From Candidatus Enterococcus leclercqii (GTDB lineage Bacteria > Bacillota > Bacilli > Lactobacillales > Enterococcaceae), in NCBI RefSeq assembly GCF_009933135.1, contig NZ_MAEH01000015.1:118468-182467 (forward strand): a stretch of 64,000 nucleotides of DNA, read 5' to 3'. The translations under genes and the position numbers were made by a program. Under the pieces are notes generated by a model. That model was given only the letters and a program-made list of their open reading frames with translations. It did no database searches and had not been told where the DNA came from. Shown here one piece after another: positions 33,317 to 45,849 of the stretch (positions are counted from its first letter, which is position 1; every line of letters starts with the position of its first letter).

Positions 33317-34369
33317 CTAGTTTACTCTGACAAGATCCATTGCATGGAGCGTTTCAGCGATTTGGACTGAATTCCACGCAGCGCCCTTCAAAAGGTTGTC
33401 AGAAACTACCCACATGTGCAGGCCGTTTTCAACATCCAAGTCCCGACGCAAGCGACCAACAAAGGTTTCTTTCTTTCCGACGGCGTTCAGTGCTTGGGGA
33501 TAGCTTTGTTGGCTAGGGTCATCTTCTAAAACGACACCTGGTGCTTTTGCCAACAGTGCTTTGACCGCAGCTACATCAATAACATCTTCAGTTTCGATAT
33601 AGACAGATTCCGAATGACCGGCAAACACCGGAATTCGCACACAAGTTGCTGCGATTTTGATGGTATCGTCCGCCATGATTTTACGCGTTTCATTGATCAT
33701 TTTCCACTCTTCATAAGTGTAGTTGTCTTCGGCAAACACATCAATTTGAGGCAGCGCATTGAAAGCGATAGGGTAATGTTTCTTGTCGCCACCTGCCGGC
33801 AGGATTTCAGGATTCAATTCATCCACTGGCGTACCCGCTAAATAAGCTGCACTTTCCCGTCTCAATTCTTCCATAGCTTTGGCACCAGCCCCTGACACCG
33901 CTTGGTAAGTGGACACGATGATTCGCTTCAAACCAGCTGCCTGACGGATAGGCTCCAAAGCGACCATCATCTGAATGGTGGAGCAGTTAGGATTGGCGAT
34001 GATGCCTTGATGGTCTTTCAATGCATCGGCGTTGACTTCAGGCACAACTAGCGGCACGTCCTTATCCATTCGAAAGGCGCTGGTATTGTCTACCACTACC
34101 GCACCACGTTTGACAGCTTCCGGCGCAAATTTTTTAGAAATCCCGCCCCCAGCTGAAAATAACGCAATATCCACGCCTTCAAAGGATTCCGGCACCAATT
34201 CTTCAATAACCAGCTCATCGCCTTTGAAATTGCGGGTTTGGCCGGCCGAACGGGCTGACGCTAATAACTTCACCTGTGCCAAGGGCAAGGTGGATTGTTC
34301 CAACATTTCAATCATTCTCGTGCCGACAGCGCCCGTGGCTCCGACGACCGCTACATTATACCCAGTCAT
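33317..34369 (-). CDS. asd: aspartate-semialdehyde dehydrogenase
   Basis: Enzyme of 350 aa converting aspartyl phosphate to aspartate semialdehyde with NADPH, the branch step to lysine/diaminopimelate, threonine and methionine. The N-terminus has the Rossmann motif [12 protein letters not shown], the active-site Cys lies in NPNCSTIQ, and the substrate-binding region SEVYIET-like and [22 protein letters not shown] are conserved. The start at 34369 has AGGGGTG upstream. Length is normal. It is a single gene here, with no lysine riboswitch visible upstream. Confidence 0.93.
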   Translation of the reverse strand: MTGYNVAVVGATGAVGTRMIEMLEQSTLPLAQVKLLASARSAGQTRNFKGDELVIEELVPESFEGVDIALFSAGGGISKKFAPEAVKRGAVVVDNTSAFRMDKDVPLVVPEVNADALKDHQGIIANPNCSTIQMMVALEPIRQAAGLKRIIVSTYQAVSGAGAKAMEELRRESAAYLAGTPVDELNPEILPAGGDKKHYPIAFNALPQIDVFAEDNYTYEEWKMINETRKIMADDTIKIAATCVRIPVFAGHSESVYIETEDVIDVAAVKALLAKAPGVVLEDDPSQQSYPQALNAVGKKETFVGRLRRDLDVENGLHMWVVSDNLLKGAAWNSVQIAETLHAMDLVRVN

Positions 34370-34589
34370 TCACAACACCCCTATTCATATTTGTGCCATT
34401 TTACCACATTTACTGTAAAAAAACAGCTGCTTTTCATAAATTGTCAGAAAACTCCGAATGAATGCATAAAAATCCGTCGATAGCGTTTTGATTTACCCCT
34501 TGCCATCAAAGCTATGGCTCCGACTGATTCCACCAGCTATCAAGCAACGCCTTGACACTTAGTCTTGTGGTCGTTTTTGTAGGCTGCTG

Positions 34590-34970
34590 TCAGCCAGTGG
34601 TCAGCTCAATCAAATTGCCCTCAGGATCTTGTACCACTGCTTCATAATAGCCGTCGCCGGTGGTACGCGGACCGTTTAGCAATGGCAAACCTGCTGCAAC
34701 AAAGCGCTGCGCAAAACGATTGACATCCGCCTTGCTACCTACCGCGATAGCCAGATGGGCATAACCAAATGCTTCGTGGCTACGCCCAGCCAAAAATCGT
34801 TTATTGGTTAGCTCCAAACGCGCCCCTGAGCTAAAAGTCAAAAAATACGAACGAAAACCGGTTTTTTCATTGTAATAGAGCTCTGAACTCTCCGTCTCAA
34901 AAAAATCGTGGTAAAAATCCTTCATGTTTTCCAGGTCATTGACCCACACAGCCAAATGCTCGATATGCAT
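34590..34970 (-). CDS. VOC family protein (glyoxalase/dioxygenase fold)
   Basis: Protein of 126 aa. It begins MHIEHLAVWVNDLENMKDFY and ends VVQDPEGNLIELTTG, the two metal-binding edges (His5-like and Glu near the end) of a vicinal-oxygen-chelate domain. The middle has FGYAHLAIAVGS with the second His. Length is right for a single two-module glyoxalase-like protein. The ribosome site AAGGAGGAG precedes the ATG. Substrate unknown; such proteins often act in methylglyoxal or fosfomycin-like detoxification. Confidence 0.85.
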   Translation of the reverse strand: MHIEHLAVWVNDLENMKDFYHDFFETESSELYYNEKTGFRSYFLTFSSGARLELTNKRFLAGRSHEAFGYAHLAIAVGSKADVNRFAQRFVAAGLPLLNGPRTTGDGYYEAVVQDPEGNLIELTTG

Positions 34971-35113
34971 TTAGATCTCCTCCTTGAGTGTTGTTAAATT
35001 GATTATAACAGACAAATAACTACACCCGACAATTCGTCTGCAATAACCCGCCCCCTCTGTCAGACCGTAATATCAGCGGTATCATTTTTCTTTCTGTCGT
35101 CGAAACAACACCT

Positions 35114-35152
35114 CAAAAACACCCCACGGCACTTCTCGTGAGGTGTTTGATT
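35114..35152 (-). terminator. terminator of the GH2 gene
   Basis: On the minus strand AAACACCTCACG and CGTGGGGTGTTTTTG form a stem followed by a short T-run, directly after the stop codon. Confidence 0.7.
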
Positions 35153-35153
35153 T

Positions 35154-37007
35154 TCAATCTTCAATCGCAGCTTTGCGACGATTAATGGCTTTAAAAATAG
35201 CCGGATCAAACTTCGGTGTACGGTTGTAATAATACAATCCGTTTCTCTCTTGTTCCACATCGTAAAGCTGAGTGTAACAAAAGCCAAAAATTTTCGGATG
35301 ATCCAATAAAATATCTGTCAAGCCCTGATAACGCTGAATAAAGGCCTCCTCATTTTCAGGAGCATCTCCATACCCCCAAGCACTGTCGGGATTGCTGGTG
35401 GGGTCCCATTTGATACCACCGTACTCACTGACACAAAAAGCCTGTCCCGAAGTGTAGGTTTGGCGGGCATCGTGCTCGTCCCAAAATTCGCCATTTTTTT
35501 GTAGCCCGCCGGTAAAATGCTCTTTAAAGAGGACCGGGTCTTGACAATAATCGTGTAAATCGTAAAAGTCGCTCACTACATGGTAATTGCCACTGGTATC
35601 TACGACTGGTCTCGTAGGGTCGTATTGCTTGGTGGTGCGGTAAATCAGCTCCACAATCTCGTCTTTCTGCGGACGGTGTGCTACATCCCACGTTTCATTC
35701 ATGGGACACCAGGTCACGATAGCGGGATGGTTGAAATCCCGTGCCAACAATTGTTGCCACTCTGGCAGAAAATCGCTGATTGCTGCAAAATCTGACAGAT
35801 CAATTCCCCAGTTAGCCATCTCTCCCCACACCAAGTATCCAGCCCGATCCGCATGGTACAAAAAGCGTGGTTCAAAGGCCTTTTCATGCAGACGAGCGCC
35901 GTTAAAACCACAATCCAGCGCCAATTGAATGTCTTGCTGTAAGGCTGCATCAGTGGGTGCCGTATAGATTCCATCAGGATAAAACCCTTGATCTAAGACC
36001 GTCCGCTGAAAAACAGAGCGACCATTTAGCAAAAAACGGTACCCATCCAAAGCAACTTCCCGTAACCCGAAATAGCTGTGTACCAAATCATTTTCATAGC
36101 GCAGTGTCACGTCATACAAACGACCAGCTCCCAGTTCCCATAAATGGGTCTCTAGCAGAGGAATCGTAACCGTCGCAAAGTTACCGGTCAATTGGACTGT
36201 GGCACTGCCCATCGAGCGTCCTTCATAGCTGACAGTAATCTGACAGCTACCGCCAACTCCACTGGTTTTAAGGGACATCGTGACTTGACTATCGGCAACA
36301 TTAGGGAAGTAGCGTACCTCCTGTAAGGCCGCGACAGGTAGAAATTCCAGCCAGACCGTCTGCCAGATTCCGGTGGTTCGTGTGTAGTCACAGCCACGAG
36401 AATAAAAGAAGCGACTCTGTTTGCCAACAGGCTGATGAAAACTGCAAGGCTCATCTTCCACGTAAACGGTGATGGTATTTGTTCCTACAATTAGCTGCTC
36501 TTGGATATCGAAATAAAAAGAGGCATAGCCGCCTCGATGTGTGCCCACAGAAATCCCGTTTACATAGACTTCGCAGAAATAATCCACCGCACCAAAATGT
36601 AAGCGGACAACGTCCCCCGTTCCTTGTGCACCTGTTAACTCATCCTCACTGATAGTGATCTCTCGTTGATACCAACAAGCAGGAATAAAATCCTTATAGC
36701 CGATTTCGCTGAGAACAGATTCTGGACAAAAAGGAACTTGGATTTTTTTGTCAAAAGGATCGTTGTTGGGAGCCGTCTGCCAGTTTTCAAAAATAGGCTC
36801 CTCGAGGGCTTGCTTTTCTGCTGGTGAAAAAGTTTGCGCCGCAGAAACGGCATACCATTTGCGATCTTGGCCGCTGCGACCAAAGTCAAAGGCAAAGCGC
36901 CAAGTTCCGTTTAAGTTATGCCAGTTTTCCCGCTGAAATTGCGGCTGAGGATGCTCTGGTCGTGGTATTGCGACAGTTTTAGCTTGTTGATTGGCTTGTG
37001 ATGTCAT
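35154..37007 (-). CDS. glycoside hydrolase family 2 beta-glycosidase
   Basis: Cytoplasmic hydrolase of 617 aa. I start it at the ATG at 37007 (MTSQANQQAKTVAIPRPEHP), with GGAGG 7 bases upstream; the frame from 37190 runs back into the divergent gene. It has the sugar-binding jelly roll (LNGTWRFAFDFG), an Ig-like domain and a TIM barrel. The acid/base Glu438 lies in CPMNETWD and the nucleophile Glu528 in VSEYGG. The 90-residue spacing and sequence are those of beta-galactosidase/beta-glucuronidase-type GH2 enzymes. Substrate not predictable. The divergent AraC-type gene at 37108 is the likely regulator. No sugar transporter is adjacent. Confidence 0.9.
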   Translation of the reverse strand: MTSQANQQAKTVAIPRPEHPQPQFQRENWHNLNGTWRFAFDFGRSGQDRKWYAVSAAQTFSPAEKQALEEPIFENWQTAPNNDPFDKKIQVPFCPESVLSEIGYKDFIPACWYQREITISEDELTGAQGTGDVVRLHFGAVDYFCEVYVNGISVGTHRGGYASFYFDIQEQLIVGTNTITVYVEDEPCSFHQPVGKQSRFFYSRGCDYTRTTGIWQTVWLEFLPVAALQEVRYFPNVADSQVTMSLKTSGVGGSCQITVSYEGRSMGSATVQLTGNFATVTIPLLETHLWELGAGRLYDVTLRYENDLVHSYFGLREVALDGYRFLLNGRSVFQRTVLDQGFYPDGIYTAPTDAALQQDIQLALDCGFNGARLHEKAFEPRFLYHADRAGYLVWGEMANWGIDLSDFAAISDFLPEWQQLLARDFNHPAIVTWCPMNETWDVAHRPQKDEIVELIYRTTKQYDPTRPVVDTSGNYHVVSDFYDLHDYCQDPVLFKEHFTGGLQKNGEFWDEHDARQTYTSGQAFCVSEYGGIKWDPTSNPDSAWGYGDAPENEEAFIQRYQGLTDILLDHPKIFGFCYTQLYDVEQERNGLYYYNRTPKFDPAIFKAINRRKAAIED

Positions 37008-37020
37008 AGTCTTTCCTCCG

Positions 37021-37049
37021 TTGACGTTTTTTCTTGTCAGGTATAGTAT
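37021..37049 (+). promoter_or_regulatory. putative promoter of araC-type gene
   Basis: TTGACG and TAGTAT are 17 bases apart, in the 100-base gap between the divergent GH2 and AraC-type genes. A GTATAGTATAC palindrome covers the -10. Confidence 0.6.
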
Positions 37050-37107
37050 ACAACCATAGAATTGAAATTCCATCCAGGATAACGCCATTGAAGTGAGGAA
37101 TCCAAGC

Positions 37108-37926
37108 ATGATTAAAGAATATATTTTGAGCTTTTTACCCGAACAATTTGCTGCTCCCGAAATTTTTCGCATTGAGCTAGCTGGAATCACCTTTCCTTTT
37201 GAAAGTTATCGAGTGGAGCGTCGGTCTTCGGCCATTTGGAGTCTCGAGTATGTTCTCTCTGGACAGGGTACCTTGGTGATCGATGGCACTACCTTTTCTG
37301 TTCAAGGCGGAGACTGTTATCTTTTGCCGGCAGGACACGATCATCACTACTGGTCTGCTGCCGAAGAGCCACTGCATAAAATCTGGGTCAATGTGACTGG
37401 GACCTTGGTAGATCACCTATTACAGAGCTATCAACTCCAAGATCGTATCCTTTTTCCGGCTACTGACCTGTTTACCGATTTTGATAGGCTACTAGCCCTT
37501 TGCGAAAAAGAGCTTTCTCCTGCTGAACGCAGCCGCAGCAGTTCACTGCTGTTTCATCAGCTGATTTTCGACTTGGCGGCGCAACAACCGGCACGTCCAC
37601 GATTGATCCCAGAGGCTGTTTTACAGGCCAAAATTTTCTTAGAAAACCACCTACAGGATAGCCGGATCACTGTGGCACAGGCTGCTGTTGCCGCCAATCT
37701 CTCCTCCTCCCAGTTGACCCGCCAGTTTAAAAAATACTTGCAACAGACTCCTTATGATTATTATCTGGACAAAAAACTGGAGCTGGCGCAATTACTCCTT
37801 AAAGAGACGCTCCTGAGCATCCAAGAGATTGCCGACCGCTTAGGCTTCGCTGACGAGCACTACTTCTCCACCCTCTTTCGCCAGAAAAACGGTATCTCGC
37901 CTAGTCAGTGGCGAATGCGGGAATAA
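37108..37926 (+). CDS. AraC-family transcriptional regulator
   Basis: Regulator of 272 aa, started at the ATG at 37108 (MIKEYILSFLPEQF), with GAGG 9 bases upstream. The N-terminal cupin sensor contains DGTTFSVQGGDCYLLPAGHDHHYW, and the C-terminal domain has two helix-turn-helices: ITVAQAAVAANLSSSQLTRQFKK and LSIQEIADRLGFADEHYFSTLFRQ. This is a sugar-sensing AraC type such as RafR or MsmR. It diverges from the GH2 gene and probably activates it in response to a sugar. A terminator follows. Confidence 0.9.
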   Translation: MIKEYILSFLPEQFAAPEIFRIELAGITFPFESYRVERRSSAIWSLEYVLSGQGTLVIDGTTFSVQGGDCYLLPAGHDHHYWSAAEEPLHKIWVNVTGTLVDHLLQSYQLQDRILFPATDLFTDFDRLLALCEKELSPAERSRSSSLLFHQLIFDLAAQQPARPRLIPEAVLQAKIFLENHLQDSRITVAQAAVAANLSSSQLTRQFKKYLQQTPYDYYLDKKLELAQLLLKETLLSIQEIADRLGFADEHYFSTLFRQKNGISPSQWRMRE

Positions 37927-38039
37927 CCCGTAGAAAAAAACGCAAGGCAAAGTAAGTAACAACTGGTCTTTACCCGTAGCAATCTGTCTATTTCAAAAAC
38001 TTTATAAGTAAAAAGCACACTGAAGAGGTTTGATAAGCT

Positions 38040-38082
38040 ACAAAAAAACCGGCTCCTCTAGCAATAGGACCGGTTGTCTTTA
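38040..38082 (+). terminator. terminator after araC-type gene
   Basis: AACCGGCTCCT pairs with AGGACCGGTT around a short loop and is followed by GTCTTT. Confidence 0.6.
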
Positions 38083-38139
38083 ACAGCAATTAATTTTGTT
38101 ATCGACTTAATACTCTTCAAAAAGCAGCTTGTGATGCAC

Positions 38140-38499
38140 TTATTTTCGTTCGAAAAATTCATAAAACAAGTAAAACTTCCCATCTTTTTTATAGGCAAAA
38201 TAATCTCCTTTGGCATTGTCTATCTCCCCGAGAACCTGATAGATTTCTGTGCCGACTGGTAAGTTGGTAGAATCCCAATCTGCCAGGTCAGCACCTACAT
38301 CTGGATTGACTGCTTTTTTTACTTCGCCAAGCTTTTTGCCAATCTGATCTTTGCCCAGCGGACGATTTCCTGTAACTAGTAAATTTTGTGACTCAGGAAT
38401 TTTAGTTAAGTTTCGTTGTTCATCTTTTGAAGAGCAGCCTACTAGAACCAACACCAAACTCAGCATTAAAACTATGACTTTCGTACTTTTGAATGACAT
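38140..38499 (-). CDS. small lipoprotein, unknown
   Basis: Protein of 119 aa. It starts MSFKSTKVIVLMLSLVLVLV at 38499 with AAGGAAG upstream and has the lipobox VLVGC, so the mature lipoprotein begins at the Cys. The rest (KKLGEVKKAVNPDVGADLA and GTEIYQVLGEID) is soluble and unrecognised. It may be an exported partner of the small membrane-protein genes upstream in the same direction (39026, 39599). Role unknown. Confidence 0.6.
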   Translation of the reverse strand: MSFKSTKVIVLMLSLVLVLVGCSSKDEQRNLTKIPESQNLLVTGNRPLGKDQIGKKLGEVKKAVNPDVGADLADWDSTNLPVGTEIYQVLGEIDNAKGDYFAYKKDGKFYLFYEFFERK

Positions 38500-38937
38500 G
38501 ATTTTCTTCCTTTCTATCGCTCCAGTGTATCCAATCAACAATATTTCCTGTGAAAACATACTATTACTACATCCAATCAAATATGATCAATTATCAAAAG
38601 AAAGCATCCGCTTGGACTTTCAAAAATAACGTTAGGATCCCATGAAGCTTTTTACTCTCTAATGACGGATCCGTGATAGCTAACAATTGGAAAAAGAGAA
38701 GGAATCACTCTCCGATGAGGATCGTAAATAATTCAATTGTTTAACCAACCACCTGTTATCTTCATAGTAACCCTTCGTCGGTATTGCGTCTATATGGACC
38801 TGTATGCGTTTTAGACTATTTTATTGGCAACCTGGATTTCAGCTGAATTGTGATCCGTTATTTTTTCATGTTGGTATCTCCTTCCCATGACCGGACAGTT
38901 CCAGTTAAGAATCCACTGATAGAATTCCCTTAGACAA
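38500..38937. other. intergenic region
   Basis: About 440 bases without a supported gene. AACAATTGG near 38681 and TTCAATTGTT near 38731 are similar inverted stretches but do not make a clear element. Confidence 0.35.
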
Positions 38938-38982
38938 AAAACCACCCAAGAAGTACAAAATCACTTCTTGGGTGGTTGTCTT
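38938..38982. terminator. bidirectional terminator
   Basis: AACCACCCAAGAAGT and ACTTCTTGGGTGGTT are an exact inverted repeat; on the minus strand it is followed by TTTTTTG. It ends the 39026 gene. Confidence 0.85.
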
Positions 38983-39025
38983 CATATCGCATCATAGTTT
39001 AGCTGACTTCTCCCGAAAAACAGCA

Positions 39026-39511
39026 TTAGTAGGACACGCCTTTTCCTTTATCATAGTGAAGGGTCCGGTACGGCACTGTTTTATCTTTTTGAAGAGAGGT
39101 TTCCTGAAAAAAATCAATCGTCGCTTTTTCGTCATTTTCCCAGGTTACGACAATATCACAGCTGGAAAAATAAGGTTCTTTTTGATAGGAAAAACTATGT
39201 GTGACCTGATTTTGCGGGCTTACTACTCGCAGCCTTGTTCCTTCTAATAACGTTGGTCTACCCAGTTGAATCACTTTAAGCGTAGTCTCTTTGGTAGGTG
39301 ATACACTTTCTGCAATAAGCGTTTGTTTCACATAATTGTCGTAATAAAGATAGCCACTCCAAAGTCCAATGGCAAGTGCACAGAAGAGAAAAAATTTTTT
39401 TAGACTAGCTTTTGTTTTTTCCGTTTTACTCAAAAAATATAAAATGACTAGAAAAATCAAGAGTACCAGATAGACTGCCAGATAGAGTAAGATAATTTTA
39501 ATTCCCCCCAA
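39026..39511 (-). CDS. membrane-anchored protein, DUF5412-like
   Basis: Protein of up to 161 aa with two N-terminal membrane segments (LLYLAVYLVLLIFLVILYFL and FFLFCALAIGLWSGYLYY) and an extracytosolic domain with SESVSPTK-like spacing, VTHSFSYQKEPYFSS and ITVTWENDEKA-like strands. Overall shape is that of DUF5412-like proteins. The start is unclear: TTG at 39511 lacks a ribosome site, whereas a GGGGGGA sequence lies inside the frame just ahead of an ATT codon. It ends at a strong terminator. Confidence 0.55.
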   Translation of the reverse strand: MGGIKIILLYLAVYLVLLIFLVILYFLSKTEKTKASLKKFFLFCALAIGLWSGYLYYDNYVKQTLIAESVSPTKETTLKVIQLGRPTLLEGTRLRVVSPQNQVTHSFSYQKEPYFSSCDIVVTWENDEKATIDFFQETSLQKDKTVPYRTLHYDKGKGVSY

Positions 39512-39598
39512 AAATGTCTAGATTCTACATAGAATAGCTCAACTGACGATCAAAGTGCACTGCAGCTTCTTTTTGCATAACAATTTCTTACCACCAAG

Positions 39599-39898
39599 TT
39601 ATCCTTGTCCTAAATATTCGGCAAAGTAGAAGATACCCGCATATCGTCGCACCTCCATATAATCCAGACGACCTCCAGTTGCCTTTTCAATCGGCGCATC
39701 TTCAACTTTGTATGCCGAGTGGCCGGTATCTGTCTTTTTTTCAAAAGTGATACCACTAGTAAGCCCGCTTTTAAAACATCCCGAGAATACAAGAGAGGTT
39801 CTTACTGCAATCACCGGAGTCAGGTGACAGGCAATAAAGCCAAAAATCACCAATAGCTCAACCAGGAGCAATTTACTATTCAATTTCATTTTTCTCAT
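39599..39898 (-). CDS. small exported/membrane-anchored hypothetical protein
   Basis: Protein of 99 aa starting MRKMKLNSKLLLVELLVIFG at 39898 with AGGAG 7 bases upstream. A signal or anchor segment to about residue 35 is followed by a soluble part with no known motif (GGRLDYMEVRRYAGIFYF). It is the nearest gene downstream of rgg on the same strand (165 bases) and lies upstream of the 39026 gene. Whether rgg is co-transcribed with it is unknown. Confidence 0.5.
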   Translation of the reverse strand: MRKMKLNSKLLLVELLVIFGFIACHLTPVIAVRTSLVFSGCFKSGLTSGITFEKKTDTGHSAYKVEDAPIEKATGGRLDYMEVRRYAGIFYFAEYLGQG

Positions 39899-40062
39899 GT
39901 GTGTCTCCTGTCTATTTAATCCAATCAATCCAGATGGTCCCAGAAGCTGTTCTAAACCGACTACATATTACTTAATCAAAGAGCTTCTGCCTCTATGATA
40001 GAAACTGGATACATCGGCAGTTAATTTTGTACGGTTTTTCGTCATAAGTTTGTTTGTGTTAT

Positions 40063-40896
40063 TCAATCTGATGTTGGTAAATTTTTTTCAATGTAAGAGA
40101 TGTACTCCTCTTTTCCCAGATACTCTAGAATAAAGAACAACTCGTACTTCTTTTTATTACTGTAGATGTCGTCGGTGGATAAAAACTGGAAGACCCGCCA
40201 GGTAATATCGGCTTCCATACTTTTTAACTCGTCGGCAAAAAAGCGCAGTTCGGGAAAGAATACATCAAACAGCTGTTTTGACTTACGTTCGAAGCCTAGA
40301 ACCACACCGTTGATTAAAAAGGCCAAAATGTCCCGACTATAATAGAGATTATCGATATAGCCTTTCATCTTTTTCACGGATCGTTTGAAATGCATCAGGA
40401 TATAGTCATCGTCAAAACAAAACAGTGTATTGATAAAAATTGCCAGCTCAAACCGGCCCCAATCCTCAATGGCATCCAGATATGCTGAGAGGACCTGCTT
40501 TTCTTTTGCTTCGTCAATTACTAGATCACGATTATCCTTTTTCATGACCAATAAGTATTCCGAACGCAAGAGCTGATAATAGCTTTCCCCGGTTTCATTG
40601 TACTTCTGAAAAAGCATGTCGGAAAAAGCAGCATCGTATTCTTTGGTTAACTTTTGATAGAAAAGCACAGAAATCCCACGTTTTTCGCTGAGATTACCAT
40701 CGTCCAGCAAAAATTGGTACTCTTCCAAAGTAATATTCATACGATCCAAGTATTGAACGAGCATGTCATAGGAGATTTTGGTAGCCTGTCTCTCAAACGA
40801 AGCTAGAGTACTGCGTCGTGAGATTCCCTGAGCCAGTTTCTCCTGAGAAATCCCTCTATCTGTTCTAAGCTTTTTGATTAGCGATTGGTGTTCCAT
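40063..40896 (-). CDS. Rgg/GadR/MutR-family transcriptional regulator
   Basis: Regulator of 277 aa, started at the ATG at 40896 (MEHQSLIKKLRTDRGISQEK), with AGGGTGA 6 bases upstream; the frame upstream to 40974 crosses the promoter region. The N-terminal HTH is LRTDRGISQEKLAQGISRRS with TLASFERQATKISYDMLVQYLDRM typical of Rgg. The long helical C-terminal half fits the peptide-binding domain of RRNPP/Rgg regulators. Rgg proteins respond to short peptide pheromones or act on adjacent genes. Directly divergent, 103 bases away, is a 16-codon gene that may be its peptide. Confidence 0.85.
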   Translation of the reverse strand: MEHQSLIKKLRTDRGISQEKLAQGISRRSTLASFERQATKISYDMLVQYLDRMNITLEEYQFLLDDGNLSEKRGISVLFYQKLTKEYDAAFSDMLFQKYNETGESYYQLLRSEYLLVMKKDNRDLVIDEAKEKQVLSAYLDAIEDWGRFELAIFINTLFCFDDDYILMHFKRSVKKMKGYIDNLYYSRDILAFLINGVVLGFERKSKQLFDVFFPELRFFADELKSMEADITWRVFQFLSTDDIYSNKKKYELFFILEYLGKEEYISYIEKNLPTSD

Positions 40897-40999
40897 GCAA
40901 TTCACCCTTTTTTTCTGACGAAAATGCGTACATTTTTGTCTTATCTTCCTTTCGAGATTGTACACTATAAGCACAAAACAAATAAAGGGGCTGACAACT
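40897..40999. promoter_or_regulatory. shared divergent promoter region of rgg and the small peptide gene
   Basis: On the plus strand TATAAG (40966-40971) precedes the peptide gene but has no good -35, which suggests an activator-dependent promoter. On the minus strand TACAAT overlaps the same bases as a -10 for rgg. The two promoters therefore face away from a common centre. Confidence 0.45.
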
Positions 41000-41050
41000 A
41001 TGTTTGATTTTTTTGAAGAAAAAATCTGGGAAGTAGTGCCTCCTCAATAA
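41000..41050 (+). CDS. 16-residue peptide gene divergent from rgg
   Basis: A 51-base gene encoding MFDFFEEKIWEVVPPQ. AAAGGGG lies 10 bases before the ATG at 41000, and a terminator follows at 41127-41155, so a short dedicated transcript of about 180 bases is likely. The peptide has one Trp, three Phe and a Pro-Pro end. It is close in size to the 17-aa ComS precursor of Streptococcus mutans but has no SHP-type hydrophobic stretch. It could be a pheromone precursor sensed by the divergent Rgg protein. No family recognised, and no proof that it is translated. Confidence 0.5.
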   Translation: MFDFFEEKIWEVVPPQ

Positions 41051-41126
41051 ACCTTTTGACATATTGCGCCATGATAATTTCTGGCTTGCACCTTATTTTC
41101 CTAGAAAATGCACATAGAAGCTAATC

Positions 41127-41155
41127 AGAGTCCCTTTGCTGGGGCTCTTTTTTTG
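41127..41155 (+). terminator. terminator of the peptide transcript
   Basis: AGAGTCCC and GGGGCTCT form a stem over TTTGCT, followed by TTTTTTT. It lies 76 bases after the 16-codon gene. Confidence 0.85.
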
Positions 41156-41330
41156 CAAGAAAAGAAAATGTGACCTAAGTAATTTACAAGTGCTAAACAA
41201 CGAATGTTTAACCCCAATTAATAAAAAGGATAGGGATGGAAAAGATTTGTGACCTTCTTGATGTCTTAGTCCGAAGAGGGAACATTGCCATACGTGTCAA
41301 GAGAAGTCAACCTTTGAACTTTTTAACAAT

Positions 41331-41381
41331 AAAAAGAGAAGTCACTTCCGCTACTTTTAATGGAAGTGACTTCTCTTTTAC
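41331..41381. terminator. bidirectional terminator after the reductase gene
   Basis: AAAAGAGAAGTCACTTCC pairs with GGAAGTGACTTCTCTTTT. The flanking bases belong to a repeat shared with 16150-16240. Confidence 0.85.
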
Positions 41382-41455
41382 TTGTGGCTCACGTTTGGTA
41401 TTGTTCGCTTCACAGGAGGGTGACTCAACGATTGTCCTATTCCCTATGCTATCCG
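41360..41455. repeat. terminator-linked dispersed repeat, copy 2
   Basis: The right arm of the terminator and following bases resemble 16150-16240, with shared CACGTTTGGT, TCGCTTC and CAACGATTGTC blocks in the same order. A frame of 82 codons over this stretch is not a believable gene. Confidence 0.55.
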
Positions 41456-41478
41456 GGAAAATTACGGACTGCTGTGTT

Positions 41479-44979
<3,501 letters not shown>

Positions 44980-45002
<23 letters not shown>

Positions 45003-45750
45003 CGACGAAAAAGCGTTACGAGAAGGGCTCGCCGGCTATATTCGCCGCACCACCAGCTTCTTTTCTCAAGTACTCACTGCCAAAAGTGGCACCGCCGCAT
45101 TGGCCTGTTTTGAAACCCAGCCCATCGCCGCTGCCCTTATTGATATCAATCTGGGAGATTTCAACGGCCTGGATTTAATTGCACTCTTGAACAAGCGCTA
45201 TCCTGAGACACTTTTGGTGGTTATCAGCGGTTACGACGACTTCGAATTTGTGCGCAAGGCCCTGACTCTGAAAGTCCATGATTACCTGTTGAAACCAATC
45301 CCACTGTCTGATCTGAAAAACCTGCTGACCGAATTGGAACAACAACTGCAAACCGCTCCTGTCCCAGCGCAACCAGCTATAGCCGCGGTCCAGCCTCTTT
45401 CTCAGATGGCCTACGACTATATCGAAAACAATTATTTCGACCGTTCGATCTCCTTACAACAGACTGCCCAGGCCTTGTTCATCAGTACCTCTCAGCTGAA
45501 TAAGCTCCTGAAAAAAGACTACCAACAAACTTTTTCGGAGCTTTTGATTCGCTGCCGCTTACAAAAAGCCAAGGAACTTTTGAGCCAGACAAACCTGCAT
45601 TATCCAATTGCTGAAATCGCCGGCAAAGTCGGTTACGACGATCCTCATTATTTTAGCCGACTGTTTCGCAAGAAAATTGGCATCCCGCCAATCCAATACC
45701 GGGAGCAGCAATTAGCCCCTGGAAAGCCCAAGGAAAACGAACCTGATTGA
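44980..45750 (+). CDS. AraC-type response regulator
   Basis: Regulator of 256 aa. The receiver domain (NLLIVDDEKALREGLAGYI) has its phosphorylation site at Asp55 (LIDINLGDFNG) and the Lys in DYLLKPI. Two AraC helix-turn-helices follow (ISLQQTAQALFISTSQLNKLLK and YPIAEIAGKVGYDDPHYFSRLFRK). It is the YesN-type partner of the upstream YesM-type kinase, with a 23-base overlap. The likely target is the divergent flavoprotein reductase gene. A terminator follows. Confidence 0.9.
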
Positions 45751-45765
45751 CTACTTAAACCGAAA

Positions 45766-45800
45766 AACACCGATTGCTCCCCTTGCAGTCGGTGTTTTCC
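45766..45800 (+). terminator. terminator of the two-component operon
   Basis: AAACACCGATTGC and GCAGTCGGTGTTT form a stem followed by TCCTTT. Confidence 0.7.
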
Positions 45801-45849
45801 TTTACTCGTTATTTCGATTTTTTTTAACTTTGCAAGGCTATTTCGAAAA

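Noticed and set aside
34480..34585. Possible terminator after asd promoter region
   Set aside because: ATAGC and ATCAAA arms pair on paper but no T-run follows directly on either strand.
41064..41116. Second 17-codon frame (MIISGLHLIFLENAHRS) in the peptide transcript
   Set aside because: No ribosome site before its ATG; kept out although its composition is hydrophobic.
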